A program made the position numbers and the translations under genes. DNA of 64,000 bases from Gammaproteobacteria bacterium (GTDB taxonomy: Bacteria > Pseudomonadota > Gammaproteobacteria > Steroidobacterales > Steroidobacteraceae). Under the pieces are notes generated by a model. That model was not told the origin of the DNA, ran no database searches, and saw nothing but the letters and a program-made list of their open reading frames with translations. Below, piece after piece: positions 8,671-17,638 of this stretch. Each line of letters starts with the position of its first letter. The first letter of the stretch is position 1. The stretch spans positions 1 through 64,000 of the forward strand of contig JABCZO010000009.1 of the NCBI GenBank assembly GCA_013289615.1, in the 5' to 3' direction.

Positions 8671-8687
8671 TTGATGAGCCGCATCAA
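8671..8687. promoter_or_regulatory. Perfect TTGATG-N5-CATCAA inverted repeat, possible operator
   Basis: 17-nt palindrome. It resembles FNR half sites (TTGAT..ATCAA), but the spacing (N7 between TTGAT and ATCAA) does not fit the FNR/CRP consensus of N4, so it may serve another dimeric regulator or be chance. Confidence 0.35.
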
Positions 8688-8894
8688 ATGCGTCTGAGTT
8701 ACTTATGGCTGACAGTGAATACAATAATTCTAGGTTTGCCGCCGGGCAATTGACCGCCCTGGCGACAGGGTTTGTCTTGCTGCCGATACTGCCATCAGCG
8801 CCAGTGCCGGGGACGCCTTCGCGCACCGCCGGCAAAGACGTTCGACCCGCCATCGATCGGGTCATCGGCTAAAGACAACAGGACGGCGGTACTC

Positions 8895-9068
8895 ATGCAA
8901 GCGCTCCTGCGTCACTTCTCTCCGGTACAGCTCTTTGCCGCGGCAATCGCGATGGTGCTGATCTATCCGGCGCGCAAACGCGTCGCGCGGCATGTACGGC
9001 ATATGCCGCTGTTCAGCCTGTTGCCGATTGCGGGCGCCGTGCACGTGATCTCCTTCGAATTTTACTGA
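8895..9068 (+). CDS. 57-residue membrane protein with paired-His heme-helix motif
   Basis: From the ATG at 8895 the product has two hydrophobic segments and ends HMPLFSLLPIAGAVH followed by VISFEFY. This closely resembles the extreme C-terminus of the membrane cytochrome at 10466-11467 (HIPLFFMLLIAAVAH followed by VIAVNIY), including two His separated by 13 residues and an extra His three residues earlier. It is either a genuine small heme-binding subunit or the tail of a decayed duplicate. A T-rich stretch follows at 9101-9118. No strong ribosome binding site is visible, which keeps confidence moderate. Confidence 0.5.
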   Translation: MQALLRHFSPVQLFAAAIAMVLIYPARKRVARHVRHMPLFSLLPIAGAVHVISFEFY

Positions 9069-9131
9069 CCACGCGCACCGGGCGTGCAGGGTGTCTTATC
9101 GATTTTTTCTGATTTTTAAAGTGAGTAGCGA

Positions 9132-10469
9132 TTGGAAGCATTCTGGCTATTAGCTGGCGTACTGAGCACGCTTGCGGCGCTGTTCGTGCTGCTGCCGTGG
9201 CTGCGCACCGTGCCGCGCATTGGGCCGCTGCCCAGCGTCTCCTGGCCGGTGCTCGCCGTCGCGGCGGTGGTGCTGGCCGGCGTGGTCGGCCTGTACGTCA
9301 AGCTCGGGCGCCCGGAGCTGGTCAGTCGGACGCGATCGGCCGCTAACGGCGCGCCGGCCCCTACGGCCGGCGGCGCCGGCCTGATGGGTGGAGCGGGCCC
9401 AGCGCCCGGCGGCGCCTCGATGGGCGCGGCAGGGTCGATGGACAGTGCCATTGCCAGCCTGCAGGCGCGCCTGGCTAAAGGCGGCGGGAGCGCCGACGAG
9501 TGGGAGTTGCTGGCCAAATCGTACGAATTTCTCGGCCGCCCGGCCGATGCCGCCAAGGCCCGCGCCAGGCAATTGCCGGCGCTGCCGGTGACCGCGCCCG
9601 GCTCGGCGGCGGCGACGCTGCCTGCGCCCGCACCGCTGACGAGCCTCCCAGTGCTGACGGCGGAATCGAGCAAGCTACTGGCGCAGGCAAGTGCCGCGCG
9701 GCGCAACAAGAAATTTCCAGCAGCCGTTGCCATCTACTCGAAGCTCGCCGCGACGAACCAGATGAGCGCTGATAGCTGGGCCGACTACGCGGACACTGCG
9801 GCCGCGCTGCAGGGCAATAAACTCGCGGGCGCGCCGAGCACCTATATCGCGCACGCACTCGAGCTCGACCCGCAGCACCCCAAAGCCCTGTGGCTGCTGG
9901 CGAGCGCCGACGAGGAGGGCGGGCGCTGGAATGATGCCATCGGCGCCTGGCAGCGCCTCATGGCAGTGCTCGATCCGAATTCCTCCGATGCCAAGCTGAT
10001 TGCCGCCAATCTGCAGCAGGATCTGAAACTCGCCAGCGCTTCGGCGCCGCTGGGCGCGGCCGGTGCTGCGCCGGCAACGAGCGGGCCGGCAACCGCAGCG
10101 TCCGCAATGTCCGCGACGCCCGGGATTGCGCTGACGGGCGAAGTGACGCTGGCGGACGCACTCAGCGGCAAGGTCGCCAAGGACGCTACGCTCTTCATCG
10201 TGGCGAAGTCGGTCGATGCCCCTGGGATTCCGGTGGCGGTGTATCGCGGCATGGTCGGGGCCTGGCCGGTGAATTTCACGCTCGACGATTCGCAGGCGAT
10301 GATGCCGGGCCGTAACCTGTCCAGCGCCGGCCGCGTGACGGTCGAGGCCCGCATCTCCCGCAGTGGTCAGGCGATGCCGTCGAGCGGTGATCTGTCGGGT
10401 ACCAGCGGCATCATTGTTCCGGCGACCCGCCAGCCGCTGAAGATCCTGATCGACCGGGAAATCCCATGA
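9132..10469 (+). CDS. CcmI-like TPR protein linked to multiheme cytochrome genes
   Basis: 445 residues from TTG 9132. Two N-terminal membrane helices (about 3-22 and 38-56) match the CcmI/CycH layout, then a Gly/Ala/Pro-rich linker, TPR-like repeats (about 175-300: WADYADTAAALQGN, HALELDPQHPKALWLLASADEEGGRW) and a C-terminal domain with the CcmI pattern (ATLFIVAKSVDAPGIPVAVYR, VTVEARISRSGQAMPSSGDL). It is a paralogue of ccmI at 1803, placed directly before the cytochrome genes. A dedicated apocytochrome-handling role for the very large cytochromes downstream is likely (inference). Its stop overlaps the ATG of the next gene (10466-10469). Confidence 0.78.
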   Translation: MEAFWLLAGVLSTLAALFVLLPWLRTVPRIGPLPSVSWPVLAVAAVVLAGVVGLYVKLGRPELVSRTRSAANGAPAPTAGGAGLMGGAGPAPGGASMGAAGSMDSAIASLQARLAKGGGSADEWELLAKSYEFLGRPADAAKARARQLPALPVTAPGSAAATLPAPAPLTSLPVLTAESSKLLAQASAARRNKKFPAAVAIYSKLAATNQMSADSWADYADTAAALQGNKLAGAPSTYIAHALELDPQHPKALWLLASADEEGGRWNDAIGAWQRLMAVLDPNSSDAKLIAANLQQDLKLASASAPLGAAGAAPATSGPATAASAMSATPGIALTGEVTLADALSGKVAKDATLFIVAKSVDAPGIPVAVYRGMVGAWPVNFTLDDSQAMMPGRNLSSAGRVTVEARISRSGQAMPSSGDLSGTSGIIVPATRQPLKILIDREIP

Positions 10470-11467
10470 ACGTGGTCGCTCGCTCGCTGCCGGGCGGCGA
10501 CTCGCCGCCACCTCAGCCAGGGGCGGCACGACCCGGTGCGGCCACCCACCAGGAGTCGAGCACCCCGTTGCCGGCGCCGGCCGCAGAGCGGCCCAGAGCG
10601 ACGCCGCCTAAAGCACGCCCCGCGGGCGGTCCAAATCTGCATTGGCCGATCACCTGGGCCGTCGTGGTTGCGGCAGTGATTATCGTGGGAGCCAGAGCGC
10701 CACTCGAGCGCTATATCACCCCGCAGCGTGGCATCGGCTACTGGCTCGGGATCATCGGCGGCTCGATGATGCTGCTGCTGCTGCTGTACTCGGCGCGCAA
10801 GCGCGCATCCTGGCTGCGATGGATGGGCGGCATCCCACAATGGTTTCAGTTCCACATGACGCTCGGGGTGGTTGGTCCCTTGCTGGTGCTGTTTCACTGC
10901 AATTTCAGCCTCGGTTCGACTAACAGCAACGTGGCCCTGATATGCATGCTGCTGGTCGCGGGCAGCGGCGTGGTCGGTCGCTATATCTATACCCGCATCC
11001 ACGCCAATCTCGACGGCAAGCAGGACAGCCTTGAGGATCTGCAGGCGGTGGCCGAGAAGATCCGCGCGCAGACGACCAAGATCACATTCCTGCCGGGACT
11101 GCTCGATGCGATCGACCGCGAACAGCAGCGGCTGGTCTATCGAGCCAAGGGACCGGCGGGCCGATTTCTGTACATCGTCACCGCCGGCGCGCGCGCCGGG
11201 CTGGCGCGCTGGCGGCTGCATCGGCTGATCAAGCGCACCGTGGCCAAAGCGGTGGTCGACGAGTCGGAGGACATCGTGCGGCATGCGCCCGGCATCGCCG
11301 CGGCTGCCTGTGGCTACGCCGACCGGCGGCTCGACGCCGGGCGGCGCGTCGCCGAGTACCGCCTGTATGCCCGACTGTTCTCGTTCTGGCACGTATTGCA
11401 CATACCGTTGTTTTTCATGCTGCTGATCGCAGCTGTCGCACATGTAATTGCGGTCAACATCTACTGA
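10466..11467 (+). CDS. Membrane b-type cytochrome-like protein (predicted di-heme)
   Basis: 333 residues: a disordered Pro/Ala-rich N-terminus (1-58), then membrane helices. Two pairs of His with 13 intervening residues are visible: one in FHMTLGVVGPLLVLFH and one in HIPLFFMLLIAAVAH, the spacing used for bis-His b hemes in cytochrome b561/ferric-reductase-type proteins. A cytoplasmic helical loop rich in Arg/Lys lies between. I infer an inner-membrane cytochrome that moves electrons between the quinone pool or a cytoplasmic donor (perhaps the oxidoreductase at 7129) and the periplasmic multiheme cytochromes. Translationally coupled to the CcmI-like gene. Confidence 0.7.
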   Translation: MNVVARSLPGGDSPPPQPGAARPGAATHQESSTPLPAPAAERPRATPPKARPAGGPNLHWPITWAVVVAAVIIVGARAPLERYITPQRGIGYWLGIIGGSMMLLLLLYSARKRASWLRWMGGIPQWFQFHMTLGVVGPLLVLFHCNFSLGSTNSNVALICMLLVAGSGVVGRYIYTRIHANLDGKQDSLEDLQAVAEKIRAQTTKITFLPGLLDAIDREQQRLVYRAKGPAGRFLYIVTAGARAGLARWRLHRLIKRTVAKAVVDESEDIVRHAPGIAAAACGYADRRLDAGRRVAEYRLYARLFSFWHVLHIPLFFMLLIAAVAHVIAVNIY

Positions 11468-11475
11468 CGCGTTAC

Positions 11476-13047
11476 ATGACCCGCCCAGGGATCGGCAAGC
11501 TATTGCGAGTGTCATTGATGACTGGGATATCGATTCTGGCTGCCTCGAATGCCACCGCAGCGGCAGTGGAGACATTGCTGATGCCCGGCAAGGTCATCCG
11601 CGGCCATGAGAAATGGGAAGACAAGTGCGGCAATTGCCACGATCGCAGTGGCGCGCACACCCAGACCTCACTGTGCCTTGATTGTCACAAGGACATCGCC
11701 ACCGACGTGCGCACGCGGCACGGCTTTCACGGCCGCATGAGCAATGCCGGTGAGGGCGAATGCCGCGCTTGCCACACCGAGCACAAGGGCCGCGAGGCCG
11801 ACATCGTGCAACTCGGCCGCGCGCAGTTTGATCACAAGCTGACGGAGTTTGCGCTCGAAGGGGCCCACGTCGCGCTCGCCTGCGAGAGCTGTCACAAGAA
11901 GGGCGAGGCGTGGAGGAAGGCGCCGGTCACCTGTATCGGCTGCCACAAGAACGATGACGTCCACCTCGGCCAATTCACCCAGTCATGCAGCGAATGCCAC
12001 AGTTCGATGAGCTGGAGCGGCGGCCGATTTGACCACGACAAGACCGACTTCAAGCTCACCGGCGCACACCAGACTATCACCTGCAATGCATGCCACATCG
12101 CCGGCCACTTCAAGGCGACACCCAAGAGCTGCAACGCCTGTCATGAGACGGACGACGAGCACCGTGGCTCGCGCGGCGTGGACTGTGGTCGCTGTCATAC
12201 CACCGCGGACTGGAAAACCGCGAAATACGATCACCTCAAGGAGACCGGTTTCGGGCTGGTCGGCTCACATGCCAAGCTCGACTGCCTGACCTGCCACCGC
12301 AGCGGCAATTACAAGGAAAAGATTCCAAAGGACTGCAACGGCTGCCACCGGGCCGACGACGCGCACGCGGGGCGCTTTGGCGGCAAGTGCGAGGACTGCC
12401 ACGATAACGATCGATGGAAGCCGGTCGACTACGATCACCTCGGGCGTCACAAATTCGCACTCCTCGGTGCGCATGCCAAGATCTCCTGCTACGCCTGCCA
12501 CAGTGCGCTGATTGCCAAACAGAAGCTCGGCAAGGACTGCGTGGACTGCCATCGCAGCGAGGATCCGCACGCCGGCAAGGTCAAGGGCGGCTGCGAGGCC
12601 TGCCATGGACAGGATTCATGGCGTGCCGGCATCAGTTTCGACCATGACCTGAGCGCGTTTCCGCTGCTCGGACTGCACCGCGCCGTCAGCTGCACGCAGT
12701 GTCATACGACCCTGGCGTACGGCGCCGCGCCAATCACCTGTGTGGACTGCCACAGCCGCGAGGACGTGCACAAGGGCGGGCTCGGGAAAAAATGCGAGAG
12801 CTGTCACTCGGCGAACGGCTGGCCGCTATGGAACTTCAATCACGCCAAGGAGACTGGCTTTGCGCTGATCGGCGGGCACGCCAATCTCAAGTGCGCCGAC
12901 TGTCATCGAGAGGCGCCCGGCTCGGTCAAGACCTCGTCGCTGTGCATCTCCTGCCACCGCAAGGATGACCGGCACCTGGGTGCCTATGGCAGCCAGTGCG
13001 AGCGCTGCCATACGACGTATTCATGGAAAGGCGCCAGGGTTCAATAG
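11476..13047 (+). CDS. 21-heme periplasmic c-type cytochrome
   Basis: 523 residues with a signal sequence (an alternative internal Met at 11518 would still leave one) and 21 CxxCH heme-binding motifs by manual count. After the first three, the hemes fall in repeating three-heme modules of about 65-70 residues: FDH....F.L.GAH....C..CH, then C..CHxxDD.H.G....C..CH, giving seven triplets. Many additional His residues could be the distal ligands. The protein has no membrane anchor, so it is expected to be a soluble periplasmic electron wire. It starts eight nt after the membrane cytochrome gene and ends ten nt before the 46-heme gene, consistent with one operon. Confidence 0.92.
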   Translation: MTRPGIGKLLRVSLMTGISILAASNATAAAVETLLMPGKVIRGHEKWEDKCGNCHDRSGAHTQTSLCLDCHKDIATDVRTRHGFHGRMSNAGEGECRACHTEHKGREADIVQLGRAQFDHKLTEFALEGAHVALACESCHKKGEAWRKAPVTCIGCHKNDDVHLGQFTQSCSECHSSMSWSGGRFDHDKTDFKLTGAHQTITCNACHIAGHFKATPKSCNACHETDDEHRGSRGVDCGRCHTTADWKTAKYDHLKETGFGLVGSHAKLDCLTCHRSGNYKEKIPKDCNGCHRADDAHAGRFGGKCEDCHDNDRWKPVDYDHLGRHKFALLGAHAKISCYACHSALIAKQKLGKDCVDCHRSEDPHAGKVKGGCEACHGQDSWRAGISFDHDLSAFPLLGLHRAVSCTQCHTTLAYGAAPITCVDCHSREDVHKGGLGKKCESCHSANGWPLWNFNHAKETGFALIGGHANLKCADCHREAPGSVKTSSLCISCHRKDDRHLGAYGSQCERCHTTYSWKGARVQ

Positions 13048-13057
13048 CGACGCGCAC

Positions 13058-16000
13058 ATGAAACCAGCTGCCAGCAAAACATCGATAGCGCTGATGGTGG
13101 TGGCCCTGGCGGCCGCGGCGCTGACGCCGGCATCGGCCGGGGCGGCGAGTGCTGCGCCGATCACGGTGGCCTTTGACCACCTGACGACCGGCTTCGAGCT
13201 CGATGGCGTACATCGGGACCTGCCGTGCGAGGCGTGTCATCTGAATGCGGTGTTCAGGGGCACGCCGCTCGACTGCGGCACCTGTCATATCACCGGCTCG
13301 CCGTTCAACGCGACGCCAAAGACGGCGACTCACATTCCGACTACCAATAATTGCACCGCCTGTCACAACACGATCTCGTTCCGCCCGGACGTGCACTTCG
13401 ATCACGCCGAAGTACTTGGCAGCTGCGTCAGTTGTCATAACGGCACGATCGCGCAGGGCGAGGGCCCGAGCCATCCGGCCACCAGCCAGAACTGCGCCGC
13501 CTGCCACACGGTGATGAGCTGGAATCCGACCAAGACGGTCGATCATTCGCAGATCCCGCAGGCGGTTGCCGGCTTGTGCATCGTCTGCCACAACGGGGTG
13601 CAGGCTTCGGGCAAACCGGCCGGGCACGAGGTCACGAACCTGGAATGTGGTGATTGCCACACGACCACCAGCTGGCTCGGCGCCAACTTCGATCACACCG
13701 GCATTACGAAGGGCTGCGTCTCGTGCCACAACGGCACGAAAGCGACCGGCAAGCAGGCCAGTCACATGGCCACCACCAATCTATGCGAGAACTGCCACAC
13801 GACCGGGATCGGGACCCAGACGCCGAGCTGGGTGCCGTCGGCGTTCGACCACACGCAGATGACAGTCACGACCTGCGTGACCTGTCATAACGGCACCGTC
13901 AAGATCTCCACCGGGGTCGTGCCGGGTCAGCCCGGCAACCACGTGCCGCCGGTACCCTCGTCAGAGGACTGCAGTGTGTGCCACGGCAATAACCCCGCGG
14001 CCGAGACCTGGACGGTACTTGCGGTGAGCATACCGATGCTGCATGCGGGCCTACCGGTCAACAACTGCCTGCAGTGCCACGCCGGCGAGACCTTCGCCGG
14101 TGTGCCGGCACCGTACATTCCGATGTCCACGTCGGGAATATCCCCGACGCACCCGACAGCGCTGGCACCCCCGCACATTCCGATCCTCTCGGGGGTGGAC
14201 TGCAGCTCCTGCCACGCCGCGGCCTACCAGGTGGGTGGCTTCGGCCCCGCCACGGCGATGAGTGCCGCCAGACACTCGTTCGTGGCCAAGTCTTGCGTGA
14301 CCTGCCACGAGGCGGGCAAGAGCTACTACACGGGCAGCGGCACGGCGCTGCAGCTGCGGCCGGCGGATCACCTGAAGAGCAGCTCCGCGAACATGGTGTC
14401 GGGCGATTGCGCGCAGTGCCACACGACCATCGATTGGACCAGTACGGCTTTGCCGGTCGGTCACATGCCTGATCCGGGCAACCAGACCTGCAACGTATGC
14501 CACATCGCCGCGCCCGGCAACTACACCACGCTGGCCTCCGTTGCAGTGCTGCACACGGGTATCAGCGGCAACTGCGCGCAGTGCCATGGCAACACCATCA
14601 CGGTGCTGACCTGGTTCAATAATTTCACGCCCAAGGATGCGATTCTATCGCCCGCGCACATCCCGTACCTGGCCGGTACCGACTGCAGTTCCTGCCATGC
14701 GTCAAACTATGTCGCCGGCGGCTTTGGGCCGATGAACATGACCCAGGGCAAGCATGCGTTCGTGCCCACGGCCTGCGATACCTGCCATGAAGCGGGCTTG
14801 AACTTCTACATGGGCGCCGCGAGTCCTGTGTTGCAGGGCCGCCCGGCCGATCACACCGTCGGTCAGATGGGGGCGCCGAATGACTGCAGCATCTGCCATT
14901 CGACCGCGAACTGGAACAGCAACAGGCTGCCGGCGGGCCACATGCCCAATCCGGCCAACACTGGCTGTACCGTGTGTCACACCAGCGCGCCGGCGGACTA
15001 TTCCACCGCGACGCTGGCGGCAATCTCGGTGCTGCACACGGGCATCAGTGGCAGCTGCGGACTGTGCCACGGCGGCGCGAGCGCGCTGACTTGGTACAAC
15101 AACTACACGCCCAAGGACGGTGTGCTCGCGCCCGCGCATATCCCGTACCTGGCCGGGACCGACTGTAGTTCCTGCCATGCGGGGAACTACGTCGCGGGCG
15201 GCTTCGGTCCGACGAACATGAGCGCGGCCAAGCATGCCTTCGTGCCCACTACCTGCGACACCTGCCACGAAGCGGGCCTTGGCAACTCGTTCTACCTGGG
15301 CGCGTCAACGCCGGCGCTGCAGGGCCGCCCGGCCGACCATCTCTCCAGCGGCATCCCGCAGGAGGTTACCGGTGACTGCTCTGGTTGCCACGAAACGACG
15401 GACTGGAACAGCACCGTGCTGCCCGCCGGTCACATGCCGAACCCCGGTGGCCAGGTGTGTGCCGTCTGCCACACCGCGGCACCCGGCAACTTTGCTCCAT
15501 TGGCGAGCATCGCGGTACTGCACACCGGCATCACCAGCGGCTGCGCCCAGTGCCATGGCGCCACCAGTCAGCTGACGTTCTACAACAATACTGATAACCC
15601 GAAGGATGGCGTGCTCACGCCCCCGCATATCCCGTACCTGGCCGGGACCGACTGCAGTTCCTGCCATGCGGCGAACTACGTTGCGGGCGGCTTCGGTCCG
15701 ACGAATATGAGCGCCGCCAAGCACGCCTTCGTGCCCACGACCTGCGACACCTGCCACGAAGCGGGCCTTGGCAGCTCGTTCTACCTGGGCGCCTCGACGC
15801 CGGCGCTGCAGGGCCGTCCCGCCGATCACACCACGGGTCAGATGGTGGCGCCGAACGACTGCAGCATCTGTCACACGACCGCGAACTGGAACAGTACCGC
15901 GCTGCCGGCTGGCCACATGCCCAATCCGGCCAACGATGCCTGCACCGTTTGCCATACCACCGCGCCGGCGGATTATTCCCCCGCGACGCTGGCGGCGAAT

Positions 16001-17638
16001 TCGGTGTTGCACACGGGCATCAGCGGCAACTGCGGGCAATGTCACGGCGGCACCACGGCGCTGACCTGGTACAACAATTTCACGCCCAAGGACGGCGTGC
16101 TCACTCCGGCGCACATTCCGTACCTGTCCGGTACCGACTGCAGCTCCTGCCATTCCTCGACCACCTATGCGATCGGCAGCTTTGGGCCGATGAACATGAC
16201 CCAGGCCAAGCATGCGTTCGTCACCGCTACCTGCACCGTATGCCATGAGAAGGGCCTGTCGTTCTACATGGGCGCGGCCAGTCCCGCGCTGCAGGGCCGT
16301 CCGGCCGATCACACCTCTGGTCAGATGGTGGCACCGAACGACTGCAGCATCTGCCACACGACCGCGAACTGGAACAGCAACGCGATGCCAGCCGGCCACA
16401 TGCCCAATCCGGCCAATACGGCTTGCTCGGTCTGCCACACCACCGCGCCGGCGGATTACTCCCCCGCAACGCTGGCGGCGAATCCGGTGCTGCATACGGG
16501 TATTACCAGCGGCTGCATCACCTGTCACGGCAGCCCCGCCGGTGCATTGACCTTCTACAACAACTTCACGCCCAAGTCCGCCGTGCTGTCCCCGGTGCAC
16601 ATCCCCACCGCGACCACGCCGTGCGAGGACTGCCACAGCGCGACGACGTTTACCGCCTTCAGCGGCACGACGATGAGCGCGGCCAAGCACACGCTGATGT
16701 TTGCCTTCATCGGCAGCACCTGCGACGCCTGCCACAACAAAGTCACGCCGGCCCTGAGTTTCTACGGCGTGACCAACCTGCAGACCCGCCCAAGCGATCA
16801 CAACAACGGCAACAAGGCGACTGCGGATTGCAAAGGTTGCCACAGCCCCAATGACTGGGGCGGTGGTGCGCAGACCAAGGCGAAGGCGACGGTCACCACC
16901 AATGCGGCCACCACCAACGCGGCCACCACCAATGCGTCCGCCACTAAGACGAGCGCTAGCGGCGTGACCGCCAGCAACACGATCATCAACAGCGCGTCGA
17001 AACTGGTGAGTCAGCCTGCGATCGAGGCGCTGCTGTCGGTGCCGATGACGCCTGCCTCGGTCACCGCGGCAGCATCGGCGGCAGTGGCGGACGCGGTAAC
17101 GGCACCGGCAGCGACGCCGGGTCGCCCGGGTGCGGCCGCACATGTCTTGGCCGCACCGTTCACTCATGTCGGCGTGGTGGGCAACTGCGTGAGCTGTCAC
17201 AACGGTGTCGCGGCGAGCGGCAAGGCGCCGACGCACATCGCCAGTGGCGATCGTTGCGAGAACTGCCACACGACGATTGCCTGGTTGCCGGCGCGCTTCG
17301 ATCACCAGGGTGTCAGCGCGCCGTGCGCCAGCTGCCACAACGGCGTCTTGGCCGTGGGCAAGCCGGTCTACCACGTGCCCACGAACCAGGACTGCAGCGC
17401 CTGCCACGGCACGATCGGCTGGCGGCCGGCACGCTTCAGCCACCTGAGCGTCACCGGCACTTGCCAGAGCTGTCACAACAGCCTGATTGCCACCGGCAAG
17501 CCGCTGCAGCATGTGGCCACGACGCTCGACTGCGCCAGCTGTCACAACACCACGACCTGGACCACGACCAGTGCGCCGCCTGCGCAGCCGCGGGTATCTC
17601 CCGCCCAGCGCGGTGGCCGGATCGGCCCGGGGCAGTGA
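13058..17638 (+). CDS. 46-heme giant c-type cytochrome with five tandem 5-heme repeats
   Basis: 1,526 residues from ATG 13058, chosen because it begins a signal peptide (MKPAASKTSIALMVVALAAA...); the frame also opens upstream inside the 21-heme gene. Manual count gives 46 CxxCH motifs: 12 in an N-terminal part built largely from short CxxCHNG...C..CH..W units, 25 in five near-identical units of about 161 residues (starting at nt 14201, 14684, 15164, 15653, 16139), three in a partial sixth unit (from 16622), and six in a C-terminal domain resembling the N-terminal one. An Ala/Thr-rich heme-free linker (about 16860-17150) separates the C-terminal domain. The stop overlaps the start of the outer-membrane barrel gene (TGATG, 17636-17640), suggesting a stoichiometric cytochrome-porin pair. 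Confidence 0.93.
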   Translation: MKPAASKTSIALMVVALAAAALTPASAGAASAAPITVAFDHLTTGFELDGVHRDLPCEACHLNAVFRGTPLDCGTCHITGSPFNATPKTATHIPTTNNCTACHNTISFRPDVHFDHAEVLGSCVSCHNGTIAQGEGPSHPATSQNCAACHTVMSWNPTKTVDHSQIPQAVAGLCIVCHNGVQASGKPAGHEVTNLECGDCHTTTSWLGANFDHTGITKGCVSCHNGTKATGKQASHMATTNLCENCHTTGIGTQTPSWVPSAFDHTQMTVTTCVTCHNGTVKISTGVVPGQPGNHVPPVPSSEDCSVCHGNNPAAETWTVLAVSIPMLHAGLPVNNCLQCHAGETFAGVPAPYIPMSTSGISPTHPTALAPPHIPILSGVDCSSCHAAAYQVGGFGPATAMSAARHSFVAKSCVTCHEAGKSYYTGSGTALQLRPADHLKSSSANMVSGDCAQCHTTIDWTSTALPVGHMPDPGNQTCNVCHIAAPGNYTTLASVAVLHTGISGNCAQCHGNTITVLTWFNNFTPKDAILSPAHIPYLAGTDCSSCHASNYVAGGFGPMNMTQGKHAFVPTACDTCHEAGLNFYMGAASPVLQGRPADHTVGQMGAPNDCSICHSTANWNSNRLPAGHMPNPANTGCTVCHTSAPADYSTATLAAISVLHTGISGSCGLCHGGASALTWYNNYTPKDGVLAPAHIPYLAGTDCSSCHAGNYVAGGFGPTNMSAAKHAFVPTTCDTCHEAGLGNSFYLGASTPALQGRPADHLSSGIPQEVTGDCSGCHETTDWNSTVLPAGHMPNPGGQVCAVCHTAAPGNFAPLASIAVLHTGITSGCAQCHGATSQLTFYNNTDNPKDGVLTPPHIPYLAGTDCSSCHAANYVAGGFGPTNMSAAKHAFVPTTCDTCHEAGLGSSFYLGASTPALQGRPADHTTGQMVAPNDCSICHTTANWNSTALPAGHMPNPANDACTVCHTTAPADYSPATLAANSVLHTGISGNCGQCHGGTTALTWYNNFTPKDGVLTPAHIPYLSGTDCSSCHSSTTYAIGSFGPMNMTQAKHAFVTATCTVCHEKGLSFYMGAASPALQGRPADHTSGQMVAPNDCSICHTTANWNSNAMPAGHMPNPANTACSVCHTTAPADYSPATLAANPVLHTGITSGCITCHGSPAGALTFYNNFTPKSAVLSPVHIPTATTPCEDCHSATTFTAFSGTTMSAAKHTLMFAFIGSTCDACHNKVTPALSFYGVTNLQTRPSDHNNGNKATADCKGCHSPNDWGGGAQTKAKATVTTNAATTNAATTNASATKTSASGVTASNTIINSASKLVSQPAIEALLSVPMTPASVTAAASAAVADAVTAPAATPGRPGAAAHVLAAPFTHVGVVGNCVSCHNGVAASGKAPTHIASGDRCENCHTTIAWLPARFDHQGVSAPCASCHNGVLAVGKPVYHVPTNQDCSACHGTIGWRPARFSHLSVTGTCQSCHNSLIATGKPLQHVATTLDCASCHNTTTWTTTSAPPAQPRVSPAQRGGRIGPGQ
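14201..16621 (+). repeat. Five tandem ~483-nt coding repeats (5 hemes each)
   Basis: Unit starts, marked by the TGC of a CSSCH motif, are at 14201, 14684, 15164, 15653 and 16139 (spacings 483, 480, 489, 486), with a degenerate sixth unit from 16622. Each unit contains CSSCH, CxTCHE or CxVCHE, CSxCH/CAQCH, CxVCH and CxxCHG in the same order. Length changes are multiples of three, as expected for in-frame duplication. Confidence 0.9.
16895..16939 (+). repeat. Three 15-nt tandem repeats in the 46-heme linker
   Basis: Three copies of ACCACCAAYGCGKCC encode TTNA-A units in the heme-free Ala/Thr-rich linker, at 16895, 16910 and 16925. Confidence 0.8.

Larger units (their letters stand above)
8437..8894. 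other. Leader region without a supported gene; several inverted repeats
   Basis: Intergenic stretch between the divergent oxidoreductase gene and the cytochrome cluster, visibly richer in A/T than its surroundings. I do not trust the 87-codon open frame at 8490-8753: it has no ribosome binding site and no recognisable features. Short perfect inverted repeats occur at 8518-8533 and 8671-8687, with weaker ones at 8544-8562 and 8612-8629. This is the most likely control region for the cytochrome genes downstream. Confidence 0.5.

Noticed and set aside
8490-8753. 87-codon frame in the cytochrome-cluster leader
   Set aside because: No ribosome binding site, no membrane or domain pattern, overlaps several palindromes; more likely regulatory DNA.
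14201-16621. Regularly spaced repeats considered as CRISPR or mobile-element arrays
   Set aside because: Repeats are ~483 nt, contiguous and in frame inside a coding sequence encoding heme motifs.
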